From NCBI GenBank assembly GCA_956465555.1, contig OY101124.1, positions 1,612,001 to 1,676,000 of the forward strand: a stretch of DNA of 64,000 bases, read 5' to 3'. Below are positions 46,895-56,603 of the stretch, in pieces. Under the pieces are notes generated by a model. The model was given only the letters and a program-made list of their open reading frames with translations, was not told the origin of the DNA and searched no databases. Source of the stretch: Nitzschia sp. pyKryTriq1. Taxonomy: Eukaryota; Bacillariophyta; Bacillariophyceae; Bacillariales; Bacillariaceae. How positions within the stretch are numbered: the stretch's first letter is position 1; every line of letters begins with the position of its first letter. The translations under genes and the position numbers were made by a program.

Positions 46895-48278
46895 TAAGAA
46901 GGAGGGCACGATCATGATCGCAACCACCAACCTCTTTTGCAACTCCGAATAGCGCACCATTTCTTTCAGCAGCAGGACTCATTTTTCAACAACCCCCGTC
47001 ATCCGTTTAGTAGTTATTTCTATAATCAAGCAACCACCACAAAGTTAGAACGTTTTTATCAATATTACATCCACGACGTGGTCGTCTCATCACTTCTTGT
47101 TCTTAGTAGTTAGAGAAGCGTTGTTGTTCTTATCATTACTATAGTATTACATCATCAACTACAACTACTAGTAGCAGTGTGGCTGCAGCTGCTTAGAAGA
47201 AAGCTGCTAGCTACTACTACCGCCAGCATACCGTAGTAGCAAAATCGTCCACTCTGAGTGCGCTCCGTTCTTGTCCCTCTACTCTACTAGTGCCTCGTCG
47301 GGGCGCGCGGCCCACGTGGTCCGATGTGGTCCGATGTGGTCCGATCATACAGCCTTCTGTCCGTAACTATTCCGGGACCAAGACATGTCTCGTTTCATCT
47401 AAGATCTTCAGGAATGTTTATTTGTATATCATTCTTGTGCCCGGTGCATTCGGTCCGGCGTGCAAGTATCCAAGGAGAGCCCTCACAAGAGTCAGAAGGC
47501 AGTGGTCCGAAGCGGAAACGGATAAATTTCCGCGCGCGCGGAGCTGTGGTCCGCAGTGGTCCGCACGTTCAAAATGTACCGAGTTCTACGAGGCCCACAC
47601 TCGGATTTGAGCTTTTTTGTCGTCAACAAATTTGAAAGGCTTCCGTAGTGATCAAAACTCATTCAAACTAAGACACCACTATCACTCCCCTAAAGTATTA
47701 ATAATAAAGTTGTTGAAACAAGTTTTTTGATTTAGAATAGTTTGTTTTTTGGAAAGCTATCTTGGTAGAGGTAGGAGTAGACGACCCTTTTTTGACCAAC
47801 TGGACTACACAAACAAACGCGCGTAACGTGTAAAATGTCACCACAAGAGGGTTTGTGACTAGAAATCTGGACAATTCGTCCAAAACAGTGCATCAAACAA
47901 TAATTCCAATATTCCTACAGTATCTAATGATAATAAAGAGATAACTTTGTAGCAGTAATTTTGTTTGGCTTTAGTTTATTGTCTATTGCAGTGCATCCGG
48001 AGGATGGCCATGATGCATTTTTGGTTCGACCAAAAAAATTGTTGTATGCGGCCCACACGTAGGATGTGGTACATTCTCTACGTGGTAGCTGACCCACTGG
48101 ATTCAAAGCAACCCGGTCGCTCTGCAATGAAAAACACGAAGAGGATATCAAATAATTCATCAAACACAGCTTTTGAAAACAAAATATATTTCTTCATAAA
48201 GTAATGATACTGAATGATGCATAACATTTGTTTGGCAATGGTATCCTCGTAGTTTATTCAAAATAAAGTCCCTTTTTT
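46895..48278. other. Intergenic; GTGGTCCG repeats then AT-rich DNA
   Basis: 47316-47345 has three tandem copies of GTGGTCCGAT, and GTGGTCCG recurs at about 47502, 47556 and 47565, bracketing ~250 bases. From about 47640 the DNA becomes clearly more AT-rich than its surroundings, up to about 48690. No convincing gene. Confidence 0.45.
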
Positions 48279-48689
48279 TTATTTCATCAACTTTTTCAAA
48301 CTGTAAAACTCTGGTAGACTGGACCCCTTCCTCGACTCGCAACGTTCAACATGCATACGCATAGCTTTCCACACCCTATTGCTTCGAACGCCACTTGGCG
48401 GTTCCTGATCCAAGTTTGCGCACAGCTGTCGTTCCTTCTTGTTGTAACAAGTAATCAGCTGTCCAAGTTTCTCACCTGCTACCTTGACATAGTTACAAAA
48501 GGGACACAGTAGCAGCTTAGTTCCGTCCCCTTGAGTGTTGAGTGAGGGTGCAACGGTGAGTGTGTGGGGGTGTGTGGCCTGATTATTTTTATGGTGGAAG
48601 AAGAAATGATATTGTTGGAGAGATTTGACTGATGTACTGGTGAATTCTGCAGGGGTCTTGGAGATTTCTATGGAGTAGCGGGAGGCCAA
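48279..48689 (-). CDS. Zinc-finger-like ORF without a clear start
   Basis: 136 codons with no ATG at the left end (TTG only), so this may be an exon or a gene remnant. The second half looks like a real protein: LLLCPFCNYVKVAGEKLGQL, ITCYNKKERQLCANLD, RVWKAMRMHVERCESRKG, with CxxC and HxxxC spacing that could bind zinc. It ends EFYSLKKLMK. It sits in the AT-rich stretch next to a 90-bp tandem duplication, a context that suggests a mobile-element remnant. I do not recognise the family. Confidence 0.35.
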   Translation of the reverse strand: MASRYSIEISKTPAEFTSTSVKSLQQYHFFFHHKNNQATHPHTLTVAPSLNTQGDGTKLLLCPFCNYVKVAGEKLGQLITCYNKKERQLCANLDQEPPSGVRSNRVWKAMRMHVERCESRKGSSLPEFYSLKKLMK

Positions 48690-48699
48690 AAATACGATA

Positions 48700-48879
48700 G
48701 TGGGGGATAGCCAGGAGCATTCGCCAGAGAAAATCTGCAGGCGGAATTTGCAAGCTCCCTGGAGAATTTGGCAGAGAAAAAGTACCTCAGTGAGGGATCG
48801 CCAGGAGCATTCGCCAGAGAAAATCTGCAGGCGGAATTTGCAAGCTCCCTGGAGAATTTGGCAGAGAAAAAGTACCTTA
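48700..48879. repeat. 90-bp tandem duplication
   Basis: Two nearly identical units contain GCCAGGAGCATTCGCCAGAG, CTGCAGGCGGAATTTGCAAG and CTCCCTGGAGAATTTGGCAG. They begin at about 48700 and 48790. Confidence 0.88.
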
Positions 48880-50455
48880 ATTAAATCTGAAGTTTTGTCT
48901 TAAGAGAATTCTGCCTACTATATAAATAATATCGGGGACATCCTGCCAATCCTGCCGATTCTGCGCCTCTGATGAATTTCAACCTACACATGTAAGCTTC
49001 CATGGACATGCAGGATTGCTCGGTCGTCGCCGGTGTTTTGATTATTATTTGATGCCGACGCACGCCGGCCGGCGATCCATCACACAACAAGAGATCACAA
49101 CATCGGAAAAAAGCGGCGCATGGAGGATGCACCGGTGATGATCGTTCCTCCGCTTGTTTTTTAACGATCGATCGTTCCAGCCGATAGAGAGTCTACTAGA
49201 GAGTAGTACTCGATACAGAGATGATCATGCATGAGACCCCCAGGGTGGTGCGTGATCGCAGTCGTAGTGTTGAACAGATGCGGAGGCAAGAAGGCATGAT
49301 GTGTGCTGGATAATACTACTAGTGGTGCCACGTATCTACTACAAGTAGTAGTACTACTATCTCGGTACTCTAGTATGACAACTGCTGCTGCTGCTCCTGG
49401 TGGTCTTGGAGGAATACAAGTACTATAGTGAATCAGCCGAAAGATTTTTGATCTTGTTTCGCATCGCAGGAGTCGTCGTCGTCGTCGTCAATCAATACAC
49501 TGTAGTACAACATGATGTCCTCCTACCTGTGCTATTATGTAGCATGGTGTGTGTGTCACTTAATGCATCTTGTACGTATGGACGAGCATTGAGCGCTAAG
49601 TCATTTTCATTGGGGGAGGATTATATGTGAGTTCGCAAGAGTTGACGCCGGCACATACAATTATACAATTTGGTGAGCGTAGCGAATTGATATTTTTGTT
49701 TTGTTAGAGAAAGTCATTTGAGGCGGATGATGGACAAGCACACGGGAGAGGGCCAGGCACTACAGGGTGAATGACCCCGCTTACAGGGTGGATGTCCCTC
49801 GGTTATATACGGTAAGGTATATATTTTATGTATCCGTTAGAGGGTGAGAATCCACTTCTTGCTGGCTCGACAGGCTGACAGACTGCGGAGACAGAACGCG
49901 TTCTCATTATTTCATCGTATATTCATACAGAGTTTTCACGATTTTGTCTGGGAGTTCGCCTACAGTACTCGTACATTCCACCGAATCTCTTGATTGGCGG
50001 AATGCATGCATTGGTGGGCAGTTGATAGTCATTTTGCGAATTCTATCTACATAACGAGTTCTCTGGGCAGATAGTCATTTTGCGAAATCGCGGCAATATA
50101 ATGAAAGCGGAGATTCTCCGACGTCCGCCACATCAGCAAATGGCGACATGGAGACATTGATGATCGTGGACATTAACGAATAAACGTTTTGTCAATTTGT
50201 TTTGTCATGACATCTGTTGAGCCACCAGTACTTAGAGGTGTTCGTTCCCTTTCCTTGACACCAACCTTCGCTTTTGTTTATTATTATTGGCGGGCTTATT
50301 TCCGGAAGCAGAGCGCTACTACCAGGAACCCCGCGGAACTTTGGCACGAGCGAGAGCATACCGCCGGCGGTAATGTGCGTCTGTACAGTAATACTGGTAT
50401 TGTGCTGTACTCGTACAGCAGTACTTCTTCTCCGTCTTGCACCTAATACTTTTAT
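48880..50455. other. 1.6 kb upstream region of the histidine kinase
   Basis: No gene. It contains CTAGTA repeats near 49319-49355 and a TTATATAC stretch near 49803-49830. A 17-bp direct repeat GATAGTCATTTTGCGAA occurs at 50024-50040 and 50070-50086, about 370-430 bases upstream of the kinase start. Confidence 0.5.
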
Positions 50456-53400
50456 ATGAATAATGTTATGACCATGACGCTGTTCCTGAAAAGCAAGAAT
50501 AGCAACATTACGAGCAGCAGCATCGCCTCTTCCACTTCTAGTAATACTACTGGTGCAGCAGCCAACATGCCGTTCTCAGCCATGTCCCAAGCAGCATCCA
50601 AAAGTATTGCCGCCACTGCTGGCGCTAGTATTGCTGCGACTGCGACTGCGACAAAAAATAATACTGCCGCTGAAAAAAATCATACGAGAGCCCCTTTTTC
50701 TCGGACCGTTATGCTGCGGACGCTCTTGGTGATATGCTTATTGTCGGCGATAGGAATTTGCGCCTCCCTGTCGTATCTCAAGCTGCGAGACACGGAAGAA
50801 AACATTGGCATTCAGAATTACTTGTCGATCAAGGAGAGCACGTTGATTGGGGCCAAAACCATCACCGCGCGCAAGTTCCAGGGGGCGGACCTGCTGTCGA
50901 CCTTGTGGGGGAACCTGGTGCCCAACGCCACGGACTGGCCGTTCATCGCCATGGATGGGTACATCCCCGTCGCTCAAAAGCTAGCGGCACTCACGTCGTC
51001 GACGACCTATGCTACCATGGTGCTACTGGATCCCGCGGACGCGCCAGCCTTTGAAGAGCACATACAGGCGGTGTACGTGCAGCAAGGGCGGCCCGCAGAA
51101 GCGGGTGTCAACGATTTCGGGTTTGGGATCTGGAAGCAGCCTCCCGAGTCAGCCCATGAGGACGGCCGGGAGCATGACACGACGGGAGTCACGTCCTGGG
51201 ACGCTCCCCGGAGTGGCAAGCTCATGGTGCCCCTCGCGATGCACAACCAAGAGGCCGCCGACAGCTTGCTGATGAACGTGTACGCGATTCAAAACCGAGG
51301 CGTTCATATTGACAGCATGTTCGACTGTGTGGCGGCGCACACTAACTTTTCCCAAGTTCCGGACTGCAGTGTCACGACGGACATGTTGGAGCTGGTGATC
51401 CGTCCGGGGCCCGCCGGGCTCATTTTTCATCCCATCTTTCCCGCCAACGACCCCTCCAAATTTGTGGCTTTCGCCACTACGTCCTTGCACTGGGAAGAAG
51501 TTCTTACCAATGTCGTTCCCAACTATGTGAGTGGACTTGTTTGCGTCATCTCCACTCCCACTCAATCATCAACCTATGTCATTCGAAATGGTGTGCCCCA
51601 ATGGTTGGGATATGGCGATTGGCACGATAAAACGTACGAAGAATACGCCGAATCGATCGTCTTGAATCACCTGACGACCGGTGCCAACACGTCGGCCACC
51701 TATACCCTGACAGTCTATCCGACGGAAGAAATGTTGAACAACTTCCAAACGACGGCACCCCAATCGGTCGCACTCGGCTTTTTGGGCGCCATTTTGGGTT
51801 GTACCATTGTCTTTTTTGTCTACGACTGGCTCATGCGACGAGAAAATCATGAACGGGTTCTGATCCTCGAAATGAAACGACGCTTTGTGCGATTCATCTC
51901 CCATGAAATCCGAACTCCCCTCAATACCGTATGCATGGGATTGGAATTGTTGCAAGGGGAACTCAAGGTCATCTCGAAACAACAACAAGAACAACAACCA
52001 AGTACTAGTACTAGTACCACTACTAGCAAACTACCCAGCGGTATCAAGGGAGGCACCATCACTTCTCCAACCGCAACGCCATCGACTGCGGAAGGCGAAA
52101 CCAACAGCAATTCCAACACCACTACCAACTCCAATACTGTGACTGTGACGGATAAACTCAGCAACATGACGGAAGAGTTTGATCTTTGGAAGACAGTGGT
52201 GGATGATATTCATGAGAATGCCTACGTCGCAGTCGCCATTCTCAATGATCTTTTGAACTACGACAAGCTAGAAACGGGAACCATGAAAATGGAAACATCC
52301 CCCGTTTTTATCTGGGACTTGCTCGATAGAACGGTCAGCCAGTTTCGGATTCAAGCCGTCAATGCCAAGGTCGATCTCAACCTGGAAATTACCGGACCCG
52401 ATCCCAAGATACATCTACACCCTCAAAAGAAGAAACAAAACGGCCTCACCATCAAGAACCATATCAGCAAAGAGGGCAGCAACCACTTGGAACTCCAAGA
52501 GCAAGACGACTTGGAAGCTGCCATGTCATCGGATCAATGCATCCGCCATTTGTGGAGCATGGTCGGCGACGATGTGCGTCTAGGACAAGTCCTACGAAAC
52601 ATAATTTCGAATGCTCTCAAGTTCACACCGGTGGATGGCTCTATTGATATCAAGGCCACATATAACCCAGATGGTTTGCCCAATGCCAAACCAATGGTAC
52701 TCGAAGATGGTGTTACCCTCTGTGCCCAACCTCGAGCAGGATCTATCAAGATTGTGATTCAAGATACGGGCGTGGGAATGTCACCCGATCAACTACAGAT
52801 GCTCTTTAGTGAAGGCGTCCAGTTCGATGCAAATCGACTCCAACACGGAGGAGGAAGTGGACTCGGACTGTCGATCGCCAAGGGAATTGTGGAACAACAT
52901 CATGGCACAGTCTCCGTCACGTCCAAAGGAATAGGTATGGGGACCGCCTTTGTTATTGAATTCCCTCTTCATCTCTACTCCCTCGCCGAATTGGAGGGGA
53001 AGAAACCCTTAATGCCGGGAGAAGAAGACGCACTACTATTAGTAGGAGCTCGACGAGGAGACGAAACCATGCGTGACCCTACGGCACGAACGGAAACGGA
53101 ATCCACAAGCTCCTACGAAGAAAAGCCCCGGCGAGTCTTGGTGGCCGAAGACGCCGTATCTAGCCGAAAAATGTTAATACGACTCTTGGAACGGGCGGGC
53201 CATGAAGCCATTCCCGCCGCCAATGGCCTCGATGCTGTCGAGGCGATTCGACAAGACTTAGAAGCAGCACGAAACAATCCGGATCATATCATGATCGATA
53301 CGGCATTGATGGACTATGAAATGCCGGTACTCAAGGGACCGGAAGCTACCAAACAAATACGAGATTTGGGTTATGAAGGTATCATCTTGGGGGTGACGGG

Positions 53401-53527
53401 GAATGTGTTGGAAGAAGATGTAGAATTCTTCAAGGATCACGGTGCCGATGAAGTTTTGTCGAAACCCATTCGAATGGAGCGCATCCATCAGTATTGGCAA
53501 GCCCATATGGAAATACGGCCTAACTGA
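50456..53527 (+). CDS. Membrane hybrid histidine kinase with extracellular sensor and C-terminal receiver
   Basis: 1023 residues, no intron seen. A Ser/Ala/Thr-rich cytosolic tail is followed by membrane segment 1 (VMLRTLLVICLLSAIGICASL), an extracellular sensor of ~320 residues (DWPFIAMDGYIP; ends TLTVYPTEEMLNNF), segment 2 (VALGFLGAILGCTIVFFVYDW) and HisKA with phospho-acceptor His483 in FISHEIRTPLN. The ATPase domain carries N box NIISNALKFTP, DTGVGMSP and GSGLGLSIA. The receiver (about 895-1018) has the acidic pair in VAEDA, Asp953 in LMDYEMP, Thr981 in GVTGN and Lys1003 in LSKPI. All catalytic residues are present. A Thr/Ser/Asn-rich loop splits HisKA after the first helix. The sensor matches the position and ends of that of the cyclase at 24340 and would be of CHASE-like type. 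The phosphotransfer partner is not in the window. Confidence 0.92.
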   Translation: MNNVMTMTLFLKSKNSNITSSSIASSTSSNTTGAAANMPFSAMSQAASKSIAATAGASIAATATATKNNTAAEKNHTRAPFSRTVMLRTLLVICLLSAIGICASLSYLKLRDTEENIGIQNYLSIKESTLIGAKTITARKFQGADLLSTLWGNLVPNATDWPFIAMDGYIPVAQKLAALTSSTTYATMVLLDPADAPAFEEHIQAVYVQQGRPAEAGVNDFGFGIWKQPPESAHEDGREHDTTGVTSWDAPRSGKLMVPLAMHNQEAADSLLMNVYAIQNRGVHIDSMFDCVAAHTNFSQVPDCSVTTDMLELVIRPGPAGLIFHPIFPANDPSKFVAFATTSLHWEEVLTNVVPNYVSGLVCVISTPTQSSTYVIRNGVPQWLGYGDWHDKTYEEYAESIVLNHLTTGANTSATYTLTVYPTEEMLNNFQTTAPQSVALGFLGAILGCTIVFFVYDWLMRRENHERVLILEMKRRFVRFISHEIRTPLNTVCMGLELLQGELKVISKQQQEQQPSTSTSTTTSKLPSGIKGGTITSPTATPSTAEGETNSNSNTTTNSNTVTVTDKLSNMTEEFDLWKTVVDDIHENAYVAVAILNDLLNYDKLETGTMKMETSPVFIWDLLDRTVSQFRIQAVNAKVDLNLEITGPDPKIHLHPQKKKQNGLTIKNHISKEGSNHLELQEQDDLEAAMSSDQCIRHLWSMVGDDVRLGQVLRNIISNALKFTPVDGSIDIKATYNPDGLPNAKPMVLEDGVTLCAQPRAGSIKIVIQDTGVGMSPDQLQMLFSEGVQFDANRLQHGGGSGLGLSIAKGIVEQHHGTVSVTSKGIGMGTAFVIEFPLHLYSLAELEGKKPLMPGEEDALLLVGARRGDETMRDPTARTETESTSSYEEKPRRVLVAEDAVSSRKMLIRLLERAGHEAIPAANGLDAVEAIRQDLEAARNNPDHIMIDTALMDYEMPVLKGPEATKQIRDLGYEGIILGVTGNVLEEDVEFFKDHGADEVLSKPIRMERIHQYWQAHMEIRPN

Positions 53528-55701
53528 TCGATCGATCGATCGATCGATTGATTCTCGAAGGAAGAACGACACCCGCAGATTCCACTCGCCCCCACCAGCA
53601 GCACCAGCAGCAGCAACAAGGAAGGCGCGAGCTCGAGCATACTTCTTTGTGATTGGTGGTGTACACGACAGCGCGAGTTGTACGAACATGAATATTTTTG
53701 CTTATTGTTATTATTATTATTATGATTTGACAACCGCAGCAGCAAGAACGGGAGGACGAGAAGTACGAGGACGCATTCGTACCGTAGTACTACAACGTAT
53801 ACATCGTTATCAGCTTTCTCTTCTTCTTCTTCTTCTTCTTCTTGTATCGCACTTCACTTGTTCTTTTTCTCTAAATTTGTAGGAAAAAGTCCAAATAGTA
53901 CTCTAGGCTGTAGAGTCACCAGGAGTGGTCGCCGCCAGCCAGGTGCTGGTGGTTTGGTTTTGCTGATGGTGGTCCTGCTCCGGCTGGATGAACAAGAATG
54001 AATCAATCAATCAATGATCAAATAGTCAATCGACTGCCGTCTTTCTTCCTTTCTTTGAGGTGGGCTGCTCCTGCCTGCTGCCTCTGCTGCTGCTGCTGCT
54101 GCTGCTATAGTAGTACTCTCTAGTAGTATCATATAAACTAAGAATGTAGTAGTACTACTACTAGCCTCTGCAGTACTATTTCTAGTAAGCTAAAGCAGCG
54201 TAAAAGTGCACCACTGTCTAAATTAACAATTACCTTGACAATCGTGAGGCGAGTGGTGGTCTCGCTCACGCCGGAACGATAGTTGTAGACGTCGACAGTA
54301 CTAGTAGTAGGAGTCGTCTCTCTAGTAGTCCTACAGTAGTAGTACTAGCTAGTAGTAGATCATGGAAGGTTAGTTAGAGGAGACGAGTGCTGGTCCTACT
54401 AGAGTACTAGTAGAGCAGAGAGAAGAGAGGAGACGAGAGTATAGTAAACGCAGAGAGGGCGGACCGACGACGACCACTACTAGTACTATAAGACTCTCTG
54501 CTACTACTACTACTACTACTACTATACTACCGTACTGGTACTATGGTGATTCTTCTTCTTGTTGTTGTTCGAAAAAGTCTCGAAGCGGGCTACAACAACA
54601 CTAGTACTACAGTAATAGGGAGGACCTACTACCCACTCTACTCTGCTACTCTACTACTAGTAGAGTAGAGAGTAGGGACGATACTGGTAGCTACTCTACG
54701 AGTAGTAGTAGAGAGTAGAATAGAGGTCCTCTTCAACTACCACGCTTCGCCTTCTTCTATTAGTTAGTCTAGTAGTGGTACCGTTACTGTAGTCTATGTA
54801 CGTGGACATGACGTCACGGTCATTGTTCCATTTAATTTTTTATTTCGGAGAACCCGGGGTCGGTGTGGCGGTACAAGTACCGGTACGTACGAATGAACTG
54901 CTAAGTTATTCTGTACCAGTACGTACTACTAACTGTCGTAAGAAGATAGAAGAGAAAGAGAGAAGTAAAACGGAGAACAACAAAACGGAGAACAACATCA
55001 ATTACAATCACTTATGGGTCCCTCTCCGTAATCTAGTAGAGCTAGTACTGTAGAGAGAGCGAGTCGTCAGCAAACTAACACGAGTACCACTGTACAGGTA
55101 CCGAGTACCGGTACCGAGTACCGGTACCGAGTACCGGTGTGTACGTACGGGTACTGAGTACTGATGAGAAGGAGTGAGTCGTAGTCGTCGTCGTCGTCGT
55201 GCTGCGTCTACAACCACTCGTTAGTTAGTGAGAACCTCGTCGGTACATACCGGCAGGTTCTCTTCTCTTCTCCTTTTCTTCATTCGTTTTGATTGGGCGA
55301 ATTCTAAATGTCAAAATCATACTCGGCCTTTTTCGGAATAAGTCAGTTATCTAAAATACTTGCTTGTACGTGTACATGTACTGGACAAAGTTTTCTACCG
55401 ACCGACCACCACTACCAGATACCAGGTAGAAATAATACTTCGCGAACGCACAGATCGGTTGCTTGCATGCGGGGAGCGACTTGCGAACCGTGTTCTACCG
55501 GTACGGGTTCATAAGTTCCGCTCTATGAATGCGTTCCATGCATGCGCTCTGAACTACTATTGAAAAAAGCAAACAGCAGAAAATAGCAGCAGATATAGAC
55601 TTACGAATACATTACATTCCGAGACAACTATACGAATCAATCTCTCAATCAATCAAGCATCCATCCATCCATCCATCATAATCATAATCATAATCATAAT
55701 C
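53528..55701. other. 2.2 kb intergenic, CTA/TAG and GTACCGGT-rich
   Basis: It starts with GATCGATC repeats (53527-53547) and has (TTC)n near 53820-53842 and a field of CTA/TAG repeats from 54100 to 54720. A dense GAGTACCGGTACC tandem lies at 55095-55138, and ATCC/AATCAT repeats lead into the HSF start. No gene. Confidence 0.5.
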
Positions 55702-56603
55702 ATGATGAAGCCAGAAGACAAGGGGCGTAATAATAAGCGTGCCTCCTCCTCATCCCCATGGGCACAGCAGCAGCAGCAGCAGCAGCAGCCGCGGTTCACT
55801 CCCCGCAGCAGCAGCATCATGAGCAACATCAACCACAACCACAACCACAACCACAACCACAACATAGAATCGGTACCATCCATGGCAGCAGCAACAGCGT
55901 CGTCATTGTCGTCATCGTTGTCATCATCCAACAGGATTCTCGGCGTCGAAGAGCTTCATTTTCCACTGAAATTGCACATTCTGCTGGAGGAAGCCGAGAC
56001 CTTGGGCTTTGACGATGTCATCGCCTGGATGCCGGATGGTCGATCCTTTCGAATATTCGACAAGGACAAGCTCGAACAACAAGTCATGCCCAGGTTTTTC
56101 AGCAGCTGTAAGTCCGCGGCGCATGATCCAGCAGCACTTTTCTTCTTTTTCTCGTTTCTTCTTCTTCTTCTTCTTGTGGTTGTGGTCCAACATAGTACCG
56201 TATCCTCTCATCACCTCATATCTTTCTCCTCTTCTTCTTGATCCTCCTCCTCACCTTCGTCCCCGGCGGCTGCTGCTACTACTACTACTACTATGCTACT
56301 ACTACTCAAAAAACAAAAACATCACACAAAGGCAAATTCAAAAGCTTCCAAAGATCGTTGAACTTGTGGAAATTCGAGACGGCAAAGAAGAATAACGCCT
56401 ACGATCCAAACTTTTCTTCGTTCATGCCTGGATGCCGATTTCATCCATTGTTTCTACGCGGTCGTCGTGATCTTTGTCATCGAATGGAGCGTGTGAAAGT
56501 CGTCAACAACCACAACAACCACAACAACCACAACAAGAGGACGAACAACAATGGGACGAAGACGACGACGACGACAACGACTCAGCCAGCACCCCCCTCC
56601 TGA
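55702..56603 (+). CDS. Short HSF-type transcription factor, two exons
   Basis: Exons 55702-56107 and 56332-56603 (donor AGCT|GTAAGT, acceptor CACAAAG|GC, phase 1) give 225 residues. After a Gln- and His/Asn-rich N-terminus the HSF domain runs from about residue 78: HFPLKLHILLEEAE, DDVIAWMPDGRSFRIFDKD, QVMPRFFSSCKFKSFQRSLNLWKF and CRFHPLFLRGRRDL. The recognition helix ends NLWKF rather than the usual N.YGF. After the domain only ~45 low-complexity residues remain, so there is no room for trimerisation or activation regions. It may be a single-domain regulator or a shortened copy. The intron is at the same codon and phase as in the HSF gene at 59538. Confidence 0.8.
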
